In this document: in pieces, positions 1 to 10,122 of the stretch
How positions within the stretch are numbered: the first letter of the stretch is position 1
Layout: every line of letters starts with the position of its first letter
NCBI GenBank assembly: GCA_001644045.1
Contig: LUUF01000084.1
Location: 1 to 64,000 of the forward strand
Direction of reading: 5' to 3'
Source of the DNA: Methylomonas methanica
GTDB lineage: Bacteria; Pseudomonadota; Gammaproteobacteria; Methylococcales; Methylomonadaceae
DNA length: 64,000 bases
Notes under the pieces: generated by a model
Told to the model about the DNA's origin: nothing
Databases searched by the model: none
The model's input: the letters and a program-made list of their open reading frames with translations, nothing else
Position numbers and translations under genes: made by a program

Positions 1-49
1 TTTGGTGGTGGGGATCATAGGCATGGTCTACGCTTTCCCCTGCAAGTAG
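1..49 (+). CDS. C-terminal end of an unidentified protein (partial)
   Basis: One frame is open from the window edge to a TAG at 47-49 and gives a short hydrophobic tail, LVVGIIGMVYAFPCK. That could be the end of a membrane protein whose body lies before the window. Only 15 residues are visible, so chance cannot be excluded, and a second frame is also open here up to 120. No function is assigned. Confidence 0.25.
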   Translation, partial: LVVGIIGMVYAFPCK

Positions 50-142
50 TTTTTCATGGAGGGCATGGATGCAAAAAAATTCGGATGATTTGTTACCAAC
101 GAGCCATCTGGTTTTTGTAGGCGCTATTTATCAGGGGGAAAG

Positions 143-553
143 ATGCTGAAATGGGATCGTAAATACGAGCTTGGCAACGACAGGATAGATGCGGAGCATC
201 GTATCTTTCTGAGTTTGATTGTGGATTTCCACGACGCAGCCGAGCAAAACGCGCCCAAGGATAAATTGCTCAGAATATTCAAAGAAATTTGCAAATATGC
301 CGAGTTCCATTTTCTCAGCGAAGAAAATATCATGATAGATCACAGCTATCCTGAGCAGGAGCACCACGCCAATTCGCACCGGAAATTACTCGCGGAAGCC
401 AACAACAAACTGTATCAACTGCAATCGGACAGCATCGGTGCCGATGACGCCTTTAACTTTCTATTCAATTGGTTTGCTTTTCATACCTCATCCGAAGACA
501 AAAAGCTGGTTGGCTATATTGAAAATGGCGCGAAAGCCAATCTGAATACTTAG
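143..553 (+). CDS. Bacteriohemerythrin (O2-binding di-iron protein)
   Basis: This 136-residue protein is a single-domain bacterial hemerythrin, a four-helix bundle that binds O2 reversibly at a non-haem di-iron site. All seven expected ligands are visible: H19, H56 and E60 (in the HFLSEE helix), H75 and H79, then H114 and D119 (HTSSED). The length matches stand-alone cytosolic forms. The start follows a purine-rich site (GGGGGAAAG). In methanotrophs such proteins are linked to oxygen delivery to membrane methane monooxygenase; applying that here is inference. It has no obvious operon partner and faces the TPR gene convergently. Confidence 0.93.
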   Translation: MLKWDRKYELGNDRIDAEHRIFLSLIVDFHDAAEQNAPKDKLLRIFKEICKYAEFHFLSEENIMIDHSYPEQEHHANSHRKLLAEANNKLYQLQSDSIGADDAFNFLFNWFAFHTSSEDKKLVGYIENGAKANLNT

Positions 554-562
554 AACATAAAA

Positions 563-588
563 CCCCGCTAAACCTTGATCCAGCGGGG
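563..588. terminator. Hairpin between convergent genes
   Basis: CCCCGCT and AGCGGGG (563-569 and 582-588) form a 7-bp GC-rich stem around a 12-base loop between the stop codons of two convergent genes. In the minus direction it is followed by TTTT, so it best serves the TPR gene and probably works both ways. Confidence 0.6.
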
Positions 589-610
589 CCTTAGCTTGAA
601 CGGCCCTGAC

Positions 611-1312
611 TTAAGAGTAGTAATCAAAGTCCTCTTTTTTCTCTATCTTGAAGCCCGGCTCCACATTGATTTCAATATCCTTGAGTTTGGTTTTTACTGG
701 TGCAGGCGTGGCACGAACCTCCTCCATAAATTCCTTGAACCACTGAGCATTTATAACACCAGCCATGTCTTCGTCTTGCAATATATTTTGCTCGTCGGGC
801 AAACTGCCAAAGTCCCTGGCTGTTTGTAACGCAGCCAAGCAGGCATCGTTATCACCGCGTAAAGCATAAACGCAGGCCAAATTGTAAGCCGCGCTGCCTT
901 TTTGAATACCACAGGCCTTTTCGAAAAAATCTTCCGCCAAATCGTAAAGATCGGGCTTCGCAGCCTCGGAACTGATGCGGGCCAATTCCATGAACGCCAC
1001 GCCACCATCTATTGCGGCTCCCAAATAATTAGGCGAAATCAGCAAACAAAAAGAAAATTTGGAAATGGCGTCTTCGTAAATTTCAATAGCGGCTTTCGGC
1101 TCTTGAGTCCGGGCTTCGTGCAATAAACCAAAGCCCCAATGATACAGCGCTTCGGAAACAATCAGATGATCCGCAATGACATTGGCAAAGCCTTGATACG
1201 CACCCTTGTATAGTTGCTCGGCTTTGCTGCCTTCGCTTTTACGGGCCTGGGCAACTTGCTTGATCGCCGCGTCCAGGGTGGAACGCTTTTTAAATGAACT
1301 CAATAGCGACAT
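611..1312 (-). CDS. TPR-repeat cytoplasmic protein
   Basis: This 233-residue helical protein has tetratricopeptide-like repeats. One is clear at about residues 128-160 (AEDFFEKACGIQ...AAYNLACVYAL...D), and degenerate repeats precede it. There is no signal peptide or membrane segment. The acidic and lysine-rich tail ends in DFDYYS. TPR arrays are protein-docking surfaces; the partner is unknown. The start follows GAGGAT with good spacing. It stands alone and diverges from the DUF2288 gene. Related proteins occur in other gammaproteobacteria without assigned function. Confidence 0.75.
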   Translation of the reverse strand: MSLLSSFKKRSTLDAAIKQVAQARKSEGSKAEQLYKGAYQGFANVIADHLIVSEALYHWGFGLLHEARTQEPKAAIEIYEDAISKFSFCLLISPNYLGAAIDGGVAFMELARISSEAAKPDLYDLAEDFFEKACGIQKGSAAYNLACVYALRGDNDACLAALQTARDFGSLPDEQNILQDEDMAGVINAQWFKEFMEEVRATPAPVKTKLKDIEINVEPGFKIEKKEDFDYYS

Positions 1313-1395
1313 CGATGAATCCTCACTTCTGTTTTATAAACCGGGTTACGATAAAATAGCTGGGCATACTACAACATCCCAACCGGAAAATGTTA

Positions 1396-1722
1396 ATGAA
1401 CGACTCACTCCCCGATCTGGAAAAAGCCAAGGTAAATTTAGAAACCTCGTCCATTCCCTGGGCCGAGTTGCAACGATTTTTCGCGGCCGGACTGGCAATC
1501 TCGGTAGCGGCGGACCTGGACCTGGTCGAAGTGGCTTACCAGTTTTCGCGCGACAATAAAACTCAAGTCGAACAATGGCTGGAAGCCGGCCAAATCGGTC
1601 ATGTTTCGGATCGACAGGCCGGCGAATGGATCGAAGCCAACAGTTCGGTCTGGGCTGTTGTGGTCAGGCCCTGGGTGCTAGTTCAGGCAAATATTTGCGA
1701 GCCAGCCAATAATCCACACTGA
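1396..1722 (+). CDS. DUF2288 family protein
   Basis: A 108-residue soluble protein matching the DUF2288 pattern: W near the N-terminus, RFFAAGLAISVAADLDLVEVA in the middle, then a QAGEW element and the conserved closing PWVLVQ. The family has no known function. The ATG at 1396 is preferred over one at 1390 because GGA lies about nine bases upstream of it. The last 59 bases overlap the 3' end of the convergent DoxX gene, and the roughly ten residues after PWVLVQ are encoded there. Confidence 0.8.
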   Translation: MNDSLPDLEKAKVNLETSSIPWAELQRFFAAGLAISVAADLDLVEVAYQFSRDNKTQVEQWLEAGQIGHVSDRQAGEWIEANSSVWAVVVRPWVLVQANICEPANNPH

Positions 1723-2323
1723 CGAACCTGCCGCCGCCCAGAAAAAACAGAGCCAGCAACATTATGAAATAGGTGGCGGCAAACTCTATCCCGTTATTCA
1801 GTATCACCAAGGCGCCGTTCTCGGCAAGCCATTGGTAGTCGCCTTGAACCTGTAAAATTTCCTTAGCGCGCTCCAAGCGTTCTATCGCGCCTATCGTGCG
1901 TTCGGTGGCGAAAATACCGCTACCGGCCGCAATGGCCAACCAGCCGTTTTTCAGATGCACGCTAACGGCCGCGACAGCCATGATCACCATCAAGGGCGCG
2001 GTAATCGGTCGGGTGGCAAAGCCGAACAATAAAAACAAGGCGCCGATAATTTCAAAAAGCGCCACCAGAAATACCAACACATACGGCGCCGGCAAGCCCA
2101 AGCCCCATTCGGCATTACCGAACCATTCGGCCGTGTCGGAAAAATTTGCGAATTTTTTGGTGCCCGCCATCCAAAACACCGGTGCCAAATACAGCCGCAG
2201 CAACAGCGGCGCCAAAAAATCCAAACATTTTGCGGTATCGCAAGTGCGTTTGGACAGTTGCATAATCCCCGGCAATTTATCGATGACCACCGCCATTAAC
2301 GAAGCAAAAGACGTATTATTCAT
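1664..2323 (-). CDS. DoxX family membrane protein
   Basis: A 219-residue inner-membrane protein of the DoxX/COG2259 family. Several hydrophobic helices are clear (APLLLRLYLAPVFWMAG, APYVLVFLVALFEIIGALFLLFG, PLMVIMAVAAVSV and a C-terminal AATYFIMLLALFFLGGG). The N-terminal RLYLAPVFWMAGTKKF and the FEIIGALFLLFGFATR segment are typical. Roles for this family range from quinone-linked electron transfer to redox stress, and none can be fixed here. An in-frame TTG lies at 2341, but the ATG at 2323 sits behind GGGAGGGG, so it is the likely start. It diverges from the cupin gene. Confidence 0.85.
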   Translation of the reverse strand: MNNTSFASLMAVVIDKLPGIMQLSKRTCDTAKCLDFLAPLLLRLYLAPVFWMAGTKKFANFSDTAEWFGNAEWGLGLPAPYVLVFLVALFEIIGALFLLFGFATRPITAPLMVIMAVAAVSVHLKNGWLAIAAGSGIFATERTIGAIERLERAKEILQVQGDYQWLAENGALVILNNGIEFAATYFIMLLALFFLGGGRFVSVDYWLARKYLPELAPRA

Positions 2324-2365
2324 TTCATTCCCCTCCCCCAATTTTTTTATTATGTGCCCGCTTTT

Positions 2366-2710
2366 ATGAATATCAGCAGTTCGTGCATTTTTACAGACAT
2401 TCCAGCTCAGTTGCCAATAGAATTATGCCAAACCTTGTTTAGCAAGCCTACTATTCGCATCGAGCGCATCGTTTCCAAGGGCCATTGCAGCGCCGAAAAT
2501 GAGTGGTACGATCAAAATCAGGACGAGTGGGTGATATTGTTACAAGGCGAAGCAAGGCTGGCATTTGCTCAATCCGCTCCTGTCGATCTGAAGCCGGGCG
2601 ACTATTTGCTGATTCCGGCGCATTGTCGACACCGGGTGGATTGGACCAATCCGGACATGGAATCGGTGTGGCTGGCCATTCATATGTTCGAGGCACCGGC
2701 TGCGGAATAA
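2366..2710 (+). CDS. Cupin-domain protein
   Basis: A 114-residue single-domain cupin. Cupin motif 1 is partly preserved (E...EWVILLQGEARLAF, then LKPGDYLLIPAHCRHRVDW), with H residues placed to bind a metal. The WYDQNQDEWV segment is characteristic of small cupins of unknown substrate found near metabolic genes. Start choice is uncertain: an in-frame GTG lies at 2354, and neither start has a clear ribosome site. It is divergent from DoxX with about 40 bases shared as promoter space. Enzymatic versus binding role is unknown. Confidence 0.8.
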   Translation: MNISSSCIFTDIPAQLPIELCQTLFSKPTIRIERIVSKGHCSAENEWYDQNQDEWVILLQGEARLAFAQSAPVDLKPGDYLLIPAHCRHRVDWTNPDMESVWLAIHMFEAPAAE

Positions 2711-2733
2711 ACCAGCATTCGGCAGAGGCAACC

Positions 2734-2757
2734 GTCGTGCCCATAGCCGGGCACGAC
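2734..2757. terminator. Perfect 9-bp hairpin between convergent genes
   Basis: GTCGTGCCC (2734-2742) pairs perfectly with GGGCACGAC (2749-2757) around a six-base loop, between the cupin and rhlE stop codons. No U-run follows on either strand, so it may be a weak bidirectional terminator or an RNA-stabilising 3' structure. Confidence 0.5.
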
Positions 2758-2769
2758 CAATGAAACTGA

Positions 2770-4053
2770 TTAGCGAGGCTTGGCCGCTTGCGGACGCGGT
2801 TTACGCGAATTGGGCGCCCTTTTAGCCGCCTCCCCTGGACGGCCATTCTGCGGCCGCCTGGCCGGCTTGTTCGGCTGTGCCGGCTTCGGTTGCGGTTTGC
2901 TATTGGTCACCGCCAATGACACGTTGGGATAGCCGGTATCGTCTACTCGCGGAATCTGCCTTTTCAACAGCTTCTCGATAGCGGCCAACAAATAGGCCTC
3001 TTCCGGATCGACCAGCGAAATGGCCTGACCTTCGGCGCCGGCACGGCCGGTACGCCCGATGCGGTGCACATAGTCTTCCGCTACTTGCGGCAAATCGAAA
3101 TTCACCACATGCGGTAATTGGTCGATGTCCAAGCCGCGCGCGGCGATGTCGGTGGCGATTAGTGCGGTGATCGAGCCGTTTTTAAATTCCTCCAAGGCCC
3201 GGACGCGAGCCCCCTGACTCTTGTCGCCATGCAAGGCCGCGCAGCGGATCCCATCCTTGATCAACTGCTTGGCCAAACGGTCCGCGCCGTGTTTGGTGCG
3301 GACGAACACCAATACCTGCTGCCAATGGCCGTTGCCGATCAGGTAGGACAGTAATTCGCGCTTGTATTCGCGGTTAATGCCATAAACCAATTGCGAGACG
3401 GTATCGGCGGCGGCATTGCGCTTCGCGACAGCGATTTCTACCGGATCATTGAGTATTTGTTCCGCCAGCGCACTAATTTCCGGGGCATAGGTCGCCGAGA
3501 ACAGCAGGTTCTGGCGTTTACTCGGCAACAAAGCGATGATTCGACGAATATCGCGGATAAAGCCCATATCCAGCATCCGGTCGGCTTCGTCGAGTACAAA
3601 ATGTTCAACCTTCGATAAATCCAGATGCTGTTGCTGAATCAAATCCAGCAATCGACCGGGTGTTGCAACGACAATATCGGTGCCGCGTTGGATCTTCTGA
3701 ATCTGCGGATTAATACTGACGCCGCCAAAAATCGCCTCGGCAAAAAACGGCAAATGCTTGCCATAGGTTCTGACGCTTTCATAAACCTGCATCGCCAATT
3801 CGCGGGTCGGCGTTAAAATCAATACCCGAACCGGACGCGGCTTTTGCGGAACCGGCTGTCCTTGCAGCAACTGCAGCAAAGGCAAGGTAAACCCGGCGGT
3901 TTTGCCGGTGCCGGTTTGCGCGCCGGCCAACACATCGCGGCCTTGCAAAATGACCGGGATAGCCTGCGCCTGAATCGGTGTGGGAGTTTCATAGCCTTGC
4001 TCGGCAACGGCTTTAAGAAGCTGCTCGGACAAACCCAATTCTGAAAATAACAT
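2770..4053 (-). CDS. rhlE: DEAD-box ATP-dependent RNA helicase RhlE
   Basis: A 427-residue DEAD-box helicase. The Q motif region (GYETPTPIQ, residues 20-28), Walker A (AQTGTGKT, about 45-52), PTRELA, the DEAD box (VLDEADRM), SAT, and the C-terminal [10 protein letters not shown] are all in order. The tail after about residue 370 is basic and rich in proline, alanine and arginine, as in RhlE proteins that work in ribosome assembly and RNA decay. The start has AAGGT eight bases upstream. It is monocistronic and divergent from the PilZ gene. RhlE is preferred over DbpA or SrmB because of N-terminal similarity and tail composition. Confidence 0.92.
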   Translation of the reverse strand: MLFSELGLSEQLLKAVAEQGYETPTPIQAQAIPVILQGRDVLAGAQTGTGKTAGFTLPLLQLLQGQPVPQKPRPVRVLILTPTRELAMQVYESVRTYGKHLPFFAEAIFGGVSINPQIQKIQRGTDIVVATPGRLLDLIQQQHLDLSKVEHFVLDEADRMLDMGFIRDIRRIIALLPSKRQNLLFSATYAPEISALAEQILNDPVEIAVAKRNAAADTVSQLVYGINREYKRELLSYLIGNGHWQQVLVFVRTKHGADRLAKQLIKDGIRCAALHGDKSQGARVRALEEFKNGSITALIATDIAARGLDIDQLPHVVNFDLPQVAEDYVHRIGRTGRAGAEGQAISLVDPEEAYLLAAIEKLLKRQIPRVDDTGYPNVSLAVTNSKPQPKPAQPNKPARRPQNGRPGEAAKRAPNSRKPRPQAAKPR

Positions 4054-4204
4054 GCAAAAACCTTACGTTATGCCCGTAATTAACGGGTGTATGAATAGAA
4101 AAGATATGGCATGATGACCACGCCAACAGTAGTAAAAACTGACTTTGCACCTACACTAAGTCCTCGATAGCGTTACCGCGATTCTTCAGCAGAGGTCAAA
4201 TCAC

Positions 4205-4567
4205 ATGAGTTTCGAAAAACGAATTCACCGTAGAGTAAAACCTAGAGGCCTGCAAGCAGGCATTATTTTCAATAGCAGAACAGCCCGGGAAGTCTCGCTG
4301 AATGCGGAAATTCTGGACATTAGCTACAGCGGCATCCGGGTTAAGCTCCAAGATCCCATCGGCGCGGATGTGGCCGGCAAGATTAAGATCACCATGGTAC
4401 TGCCTGAATCCGGAACGCCGTTCAGTGTGCACGGCATTCTGAAGCATCAACATGTCGACTCCGAGTGCGGCTTGCACTATGTCGACCACGTCGAAGGCTC
4501 TATCGACGACCTGATGTTTGAATGCATCGAACTCGACGACACCACCGTGTTGATCAAAACCGTTTAA
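4205..4567 (+). CDS. PilZ-domain protein (possible c-di-GMP receptor)
   Basis: A 120-residue stand-alone PilZ domain. The c-di-GMP binding signature is present: an RR...R element (HRRVKPRG, residues 8-15) and DISYSGIRVKL (about 38-48, equivalent to D/NxSxxG). Such proteins change motility, polysaccharide secretion or pilus function on binding the messenger, but the output here is unknown. The start follows AGAGG with slightly long spacing. It is convergent with rapA and divergent from rhlE, and no flagellar or polysaccharide genes are adjacent. Confidence 0.88.
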   Translation: MSFEKRIHRRVKPRGLQAGIIFNSRTAREVSLNAEILDISYSGIRVKLQDPIGADVAGKIKITMVLPESGTPFSVHGILKHQHVDSECGLHYVDHVEGSIDDLMFECIELDDTTVLIKTV

Positions 4568-4599
4568 ACAACACCACGGCAGAAAACCCTATCGTCTAG

Positions 4600-7362
4600 C
4601 TAGCTGGTAATAACAAACCGCACCGCATCCAGTCGCAACTGCGTTTCCTGTATGCTTTCGTGCGAGAGCATGGTCATTTCCTTGAGCTGCTCGATTTCCT
4701 GCTCCTTGATGCCGGGATTGATCTTTTTCAACCGTACCAGACGTTTGATTTCGCCGGTTAGCGTGGCGATCATCAGATTACTGCTTTCCGCTATCAATTT
4801 CTGCATTTGCGCGCCCGCCAACTGTTCCGCAACCTTGATCATGTCCTGAATATGCTGGCGCTGACTGTTCAAAAACTGACTGATTTGCGCCTTATCGAAA
4901 CTATCGCCGGTCTCGACCAAGCTGTCGTGGCTAATGACAAGCGTTAGATCTTTTTTATGCTGATCGACTAAAACGCGCAGCGGCGTATGCGGTAAAAAAC
5001 GGCCGATTTGTAGCTCGGCGGGCGCACTGCATTCCGCGACGAACAACAGCTCCAGCAGGAATTGGCCGGCTTTGAGTTGCGGATGTTTGATGACGCTGAC
5101 CGCGGCATTACCGGTCTCGCTGGACAACACCAAATCCATGGCTGACAACACCATGGGATGTTCGGCGGTCAGAAATTGCATGTCTTCCCTGGCCAACGCA
5201 ATGTCGCGATTGATGGTTACCGTCAAACCGTCATCCTGCAGCATCGGGAAATGGGCGATGCGCAGATTTTCGCTGGGCCACAGGATATGGCAATCGCGCG
5301 AGTGATCTTCGACATCGACACCATAACAATCGAACATCGCTTCCATAAACGGCCACAAACTACCGTCGCGTTCGCCGGCGCTGATTTCGTCCACCAGCCG
5401 CGCGGCTTCTTGCGGCCGGCAGGAATTCAGTTCCAACAGCAAATCGCGGCCTTTATGCAACTCATCTTCAACCTGGCTGCTCAAGGTCTTGGTGGTGGCG
5501 ATCAAGGCCTCGACTGCCGCCGCATCGCGGCTAAGCAATGCGCTATCGCGGGCATCACCCAGTAATTTCAAAACTTGCGCGGCGCCCGAACAGTTATGCC
5601 GGAATGCTTCCAGGCCCTCGTCGTACCAGCGGAATAACACGTGCTGCGCACTATCGACTAGGTATGGAATATGGATTTGAATCACATGCTTCTGGCCGAT
5701 CCGATCCAGACGGCCGATGCGTTGCTGCAGTAAATCGGGATTTTCCGGCAGATCGAACAGAAATAGATGACGCACGAATTGAAAGTTGCGCCCTTCGCTG
5801 CCGATCTCGGAACAAATCAGCACTTGCGCCCGGCTCTCTTCGTCGGCGAAAAATGCCGCTGCTCGATCACTCTCGACGATGCTCATGCCTTCATGAAATA
5901 CGGCTGCCGTATGGCCAACGTGCTGCCGCAATAATTGCTCCAGCTGGATCGCGGTTTCCGCGCGTTTGCAGATTAACAGGGCTTTTTCGTCGCCCAAGGC
6001 TTTCAACTGCCCGACCAACCAATACAGATACGGGCTGTTAGCCAAATCCGCAGTATCATCGCCTTGCAGCGGATAAGCATGGCGCTGCCGATCCGGAAAA
6101 CCCTGTACGGTTTGCCGGGAGTTTCTGAATAAAATCCGTCCTGTGCCGTGATGATCGAGCAACAATTTGATCAATTCTTCCCGGGCATTGGCTTGGGTGT
6201 CGTTGACCTGTTGCAGCAATTTGTCGACATTATCCTGCTTTAATAAATTTTTTAGTTGGCCCTGCTGTTCGGCATCCAACACTTCGCCGGAAATCAGCAA
6301 ATTCGCCAGTCGGGCCACCGGCTCAAACTGGCTTTCTTCCCGTAGGAATTGTTCGAACCGATAAAAACGGTCGGGATCGAGCAAGCGCAAGCGCGCAAAA
6401 TGGCTTTCCTTGCCCAATTGCTCCGGCGTCGCGGTCAACAGAATCAAACCGGGAGACGCCAAGGCTAATTGCTCGACAAATAGATAATCGGCGCTGGGCG
6501 CGTCTTCGCTCCATTCCAGATGATGCGCCTCATCAACCACCACCAGATCCCAACCGGCATCCAGGGCTTGTTGCTGGCGATGCGCGGAATCGGCAAAGAA
6601 GCGCTGGCTGCACAGCACCAACTGCTCGCTGAGAAACGGATTCTCGTCCGGACTGGCAAAGCAACGGCTTTCGTCGAAAATGCTGAAACGCAGATTAAAG
6701 CGGCGCAGCATCTCCACCAGCCATTGATGCAGCAGGCTTTCCGGCACCAAAATCAACACCCGCTTGCTTAAGCCGTTGATCAGGCGATGCTGGATGATTA
6801 AACCCGCTTCTATGGTTTTACCCAAACCCACTTCGTCGGCCAGCATAATGCGCGGCAAAGCGCGGCTGGCGGCTTGATGGGCAATATATAATTGATGCGG
6901 AATCAGCGAAGCCCGCGCGCCCTGCAAACCTTTTGTCGCGGCTTGTTGATGCTGTTGCTGGCGCCGCCAGGTTTCGTGGCGCAATAAGAACCAGGCCGTC
7001 GGGTCGAATTGACCGGTAAATAAACGATCTTGCGGTTTGTTAAATTGAATATGATGGTTAAGTTCCATCTCGTCGATTTGCTGCAACTGACCGTCTTCAT
7101 CGATACCGATGTAGGTCAACAAACCATTGTGCTGCTGCACCTGCTGCACGCTAATCTTCGCGTAATCCGCCGATTCGATCACATCGCCTTCGTTGAACTG
7201 CACACGGGTCAACGGCGCGTTATCTCTGGCGTAAACCCGCCGGTCACCGGTCGCTAAAAACAGCACGGTGACACGATTAAATTCAGCATCCATCACCATA
7301 CCTAAACCGAGTTCGGATTCGGTATTACTAATCCAGCGTTGGCCGGGAATAAACTCATTCAT
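4600..7362 (-). CDS. rapA: RNA polymerase-associated ATPase RapA (SWI2/SNF2 family)
   Basis: A 920-residue protein, slightly shorter than the 968 of E. coli RapA/HepA. RapA rescues and recycles RNA polymerase during transcription. The N-terminal Tudor-like region (GQRWISNTESELGLGMV) is followed by helicase motif I (ADEVGLGKTIEAGLI, about residues 175-189), a DEAH-type box (VVDEAHHLEW), a TATPEQ motif III, and the C-terminal helicase lobe ending in QQRIGRLDRIGQ. The RapA-type C-terminal domain is complete. It is monocistronic and convergent with the PilZ gene. Confidence 0.93.
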   Translation of the reverse strand: MNEFIPGQRWISNTESELGLGMVMDAEFNRVTVLFLATGDRRVYARDNAPLTRVQFNEGDVIESADYAKISVQQVQQHNGLLTYIGIDEDGQLQQIDEMELNHHIQFNKPQDRLFTGQFDPTAWFLLRHETWRRQQQHQQAATKGLQGARASLIPHQLYIAHQAASRALPRIMLADEVGLGKTIEAGLIIQHRLINGLSKRVLILVPESLLHQWLVEMLRRFNLRFSIFDESRCFASPDENPFLSEQLVLCSQRFFADSAHRQQQALDAGWDLVVVDEAHHLEWSEDAPSADYLFVEQLALASPGLILLTATPEQLGKESHFARLRLLDPDRFYRFEQFLREESQFEPVARLANLLISGEVLDAEQQGQLKNLLKQDNVDKLLQQVNDTQANAREELIKLLLDHHGTGRILFRNSRQTVQGFPDRQRHAYPLQGDDTADLANSPYLYWLVGQLKALGDEKALLICKRAETAIQLEQLLRQHVGHTAAVFHEGMSIVESDRAAAFFADEESRAQVLICSEIGSEGRNFQFVRHLFLFDLPENPDLLQQRIGRLDRIGQKHVIQIHIPYLVDSAQHVLFRWYDEGLEAFRHNCSGAAQVLKLLGDARDSALLSRDAAAVEALIATTKTLSSQVEDELHKGRDLLLELNSCRPQEAARLVDEISAGERDGSLWPFMEAMFDCYGVDVEDHSRDCHILWPSENLRIAHFPMLQDDGLTVTINRDIALAREDMQFLTAEHPMVLSAMDLVLSSETGNAAVSVIKHPQLKAGQFLLELLFVAECSAPAELQIGRFLPHTPLRVLVDQHKKDLTLVISHDSLVETGDSFDKAQISQFLNSQRQHIQDMIKVAEQLAGAQMQKLIAESSNLMIATLTGEIKRLVRLKKINPGIKEQEIEQLKEMTMLSHESIQETQLRLDAVRFVITS

Positions 7363-7560
7363 GTTTTACTTCTTGGAAATTTAATTCGACTTTAAAAGCG
7401 CCGCGTAACGCAGCCGGGATGATACGAAAAGCGGATTAATTCATGATTAATTTGTCGAGGAAAAAGAATCGAGAATTTCAGCAACGCTTGAAAACATGGT
7501 TAAATTTAGCAGAATGCTCATATTTTCAATGCTCTAAAACCCATCATTATCAGGAATACC

Positions 7561-7998
7561 ATGGCAAAGCCGATCACACCGTTATTAGCCGCCGATATTT
7601 TGATCGAATTGATCGATCATCCGCAGCGCCCTTTCGTGTTGATAGAGCGGAAATATCCACCCTACGGTTGGGCGGTACCCGGCGGATTTGTCGATGTCGG
7701 CGAAACGCTTGAGCACGCGGCAATCCGCGAAGCCAAGGAAGAAACCAGCCTGGATGTGGAACTAACCGTACTGCTGGGCCTTTACTCCAATCCGCAACGC
7801 GACCCGCGCAATCACACCGTCACCGCCGTCTATCTGGCGCAAGCACACGGCATGCCGACGGCGGCGGACGATGCTAAAAACTACGGATTATTCAACTTCG
7901 ACAATCTGCCGAGCTTGCTGGCCTTCGATCACGCACAGGTTATTGCGGATTACTGGCATTATAAACTGACTGGCGAGGTAACGCCTCTACGAATATAA
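7561..7998 (+). CDS. Nudix hydrolase
   Basis: A 145-residue Nudix pyrophosphatase. The Nudix box runs about residues 42-64 ([20 protein letters not shown]) and keeps the G, the E pairs and the R needed for metal and diphosphate binding. The N-terminal part (DILIEL...[19 protein letters not shown]) resembles the ADP-ribose/ADP-glucose and NUDT-like group. The substrate cannot be told from sequence. The preceding 200 bases are an AT-rich divergent promoter gap shared with rapA. The gene is convergent with dapB. Confidence 0.88.
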   Translation: MAKPITPLLAADILIELIDHPQRPFVLIERKYPPYGWAVPGGFVDVGETLEHAAIREAKEETSLDVELTVLLGLYSNPQRDPRNHTVTAVYLAQAHGMPTAADDAKNYGLFNFDNLPSLLAFDHAQVIADYWHYKLTGEVTPLRI

Positions 7999-8043
7999 GC
8001 CTTACCTGATTCAGGGATCCGTTCGCCCCGGTTTAAGCGCTGC

Positions 8044-8853
<810 letters not shown>

Positions 8854-9990
8854 TTACCCTGTTAATTTATCGAAGAAGTTTTTAACGCCATCCATCCAGC
8901 CATGCTCTTGCGGGCTGTGGTGTTTACCGCCGCCGGACAAAGATTCGCCCAACTTCTCGATCATGGCTTTCTGTTCCTTGGTCAGATGCACCGGCGTTTC
9001 CAGCTGTACCTTGCATAACAGATCGCCGACCGCGCCGCCTCTAACCGGTTTCACACCTTTGCCGCGCAAGCGGAACATCCGACCGGTCTGGGTTTCAGGC
9101 GGAATTTTCAGCATGACCTTACCGTCCAGAGTTGGCACTTCGAGTTCACCACCCAAACAGGCCATCGGGAAGCTGATCGGCACTTCGCAATACAAATTGG
9201 CGCCGTCGCGGGTAAAGATCGGGTGATCCTTGACCTGCACTTGTACATACAAATCTCCAGCCGGACCGCCGTTCGCACCGGCTTCACCCTCTCCGGCCAA
9301 GCGAATCCGATCGCCGGTATCGACACCGGCCGGTACTTTGACGTTAAGGGTTTTGGTTTCCTGGACTCGGCCTTGGCCGTAACATTTCGGACAAGGGTCC
9401 TTAATTTGCTTGCCGGTACCCCGACAAGTAGGACAGGTTTGCTGCACCGAGAAGAAGCCTTGTTGCATCCTGACTTGGCCATGACCATGACAGGTATTAC
9501 AAGTGACCGGGCTGCTGCCTTTTTTCGCACCGCTACCGTTACACTCACCGCAAGCCACCAATACCGGCACCTTGACGGTCGCTTCGGTGCCGCCAACCGC
9601 TTCTTCCAGGGTTAATTCCAGGTTGTAACGCAAATCGGCGCCGCGTTGCACGCTGCTGCGCTGCTGCCGACCGCCGCCGAAAATATCGCCGAACACGTCG
9701 CCGAAAATATCGCTAAAGTTCTCTGCCCCACTAAAGCCGCCACGACCGCCGCCCATGGACGAATCGACGCCGGCATGGCCGAATTGATCGTAGGCCGCGC
9801 GTTTTTTAGGATCGGACAGAATCTCGTAAGCTTCCTTGACCAGCTTGAACTTCTTCTCAGCTTCTTCCGGATTATCCTTGTTTCTGTCGGGATGAAATTT
9901 CATCGCCATCTTGCGATAGCTCTTCTTGATCTCGGCTTCGCTCGCGTTGCGATCCAGTTCCAGCAGTTTGTAAAAGTCTTCTTTTGCCAT
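8854..9990 (-). CDS. dnaJ: Chaperone DnaJ (Hsp40)
   Basis: A 378-residue type I J protein that stimulates the DnaK ATPase and delivers substrates. The J domain carries HPD ([11 protein letters not shown], about residues 32-42). A G/F-rich linker follows (GGGRGGFSG), then four CxxCxGxG zinc repeats ([32 protein letters not shown]), then the substrate-binding C-terminal domain. Length is canonical. It lies 132 bp downstream of dnaK, and the gap contains a strong hairpin that may reduce dnaJ relative to dnaK. Confidence 0.97.
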   Translation of the reverse strand: MAKEDFYKLLELDRNASEAEIKKSYRKMAMKFHPDRNKDNPEEAEKKFKLVKEAYEILSDPKKRAAYDQFGHAGVDSSMGGGRGGFSGAENFSDIFGDVFGDIFGGGRQQRSSVQRGADLRYNLELTLEEAVGGTEATVKVPVLVACGECNGSGAKKGSSPVTCNTCHGHGQVRMQQGFFSVQQTCPTCRGTGKQIKDPCPKCYGQGRVQETKTLNVKVPAGVDTGDRIRLAGEGEAGANGGPAGDLYVQVQVKDHPIFTRDGANLYCEVPISFPMACLGGELEVPTLDGKVMLKIPPETQTGRMFRLRGKGVKPVRGGAVGDLLCKVQLETPVHLTKEQKAMIEKLGESLSGGGKHHSPQEHGWMDGVKNFFDKLTG

Positions 9991-10085
9991 AACGAGAAAA
10001 ACCGCCGGCGCTAACCAGCGGTTATAGTAGGTATTGAATTAAAGGAATGAGGGATGATACCAGCATAGCATACACCTTCGCCTCA

Positions 10086-10108
10086 CCCCTCTCCTTAGCG
10101 GAGAGGGG
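10086..10108. other. Strong 9-bp hairpin in the dnaK-dnaJ gap
   Basis: CCCCTCTCC (10086-10094) pairs perfectly with GGAGAGGGG (10100-10108) around TTAGC. It lies just after the dnaK stop on the transcribed strand, with no U-run. Possible roles are partial termination or a processing/stability element that uncouples dnaK and dnaJ levels. It may also be a copy of a dispersed repeat, which one window cannot show. Confidence 0.55.
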
Positions 10109-10122
10109 AACGGGTATAGTCT

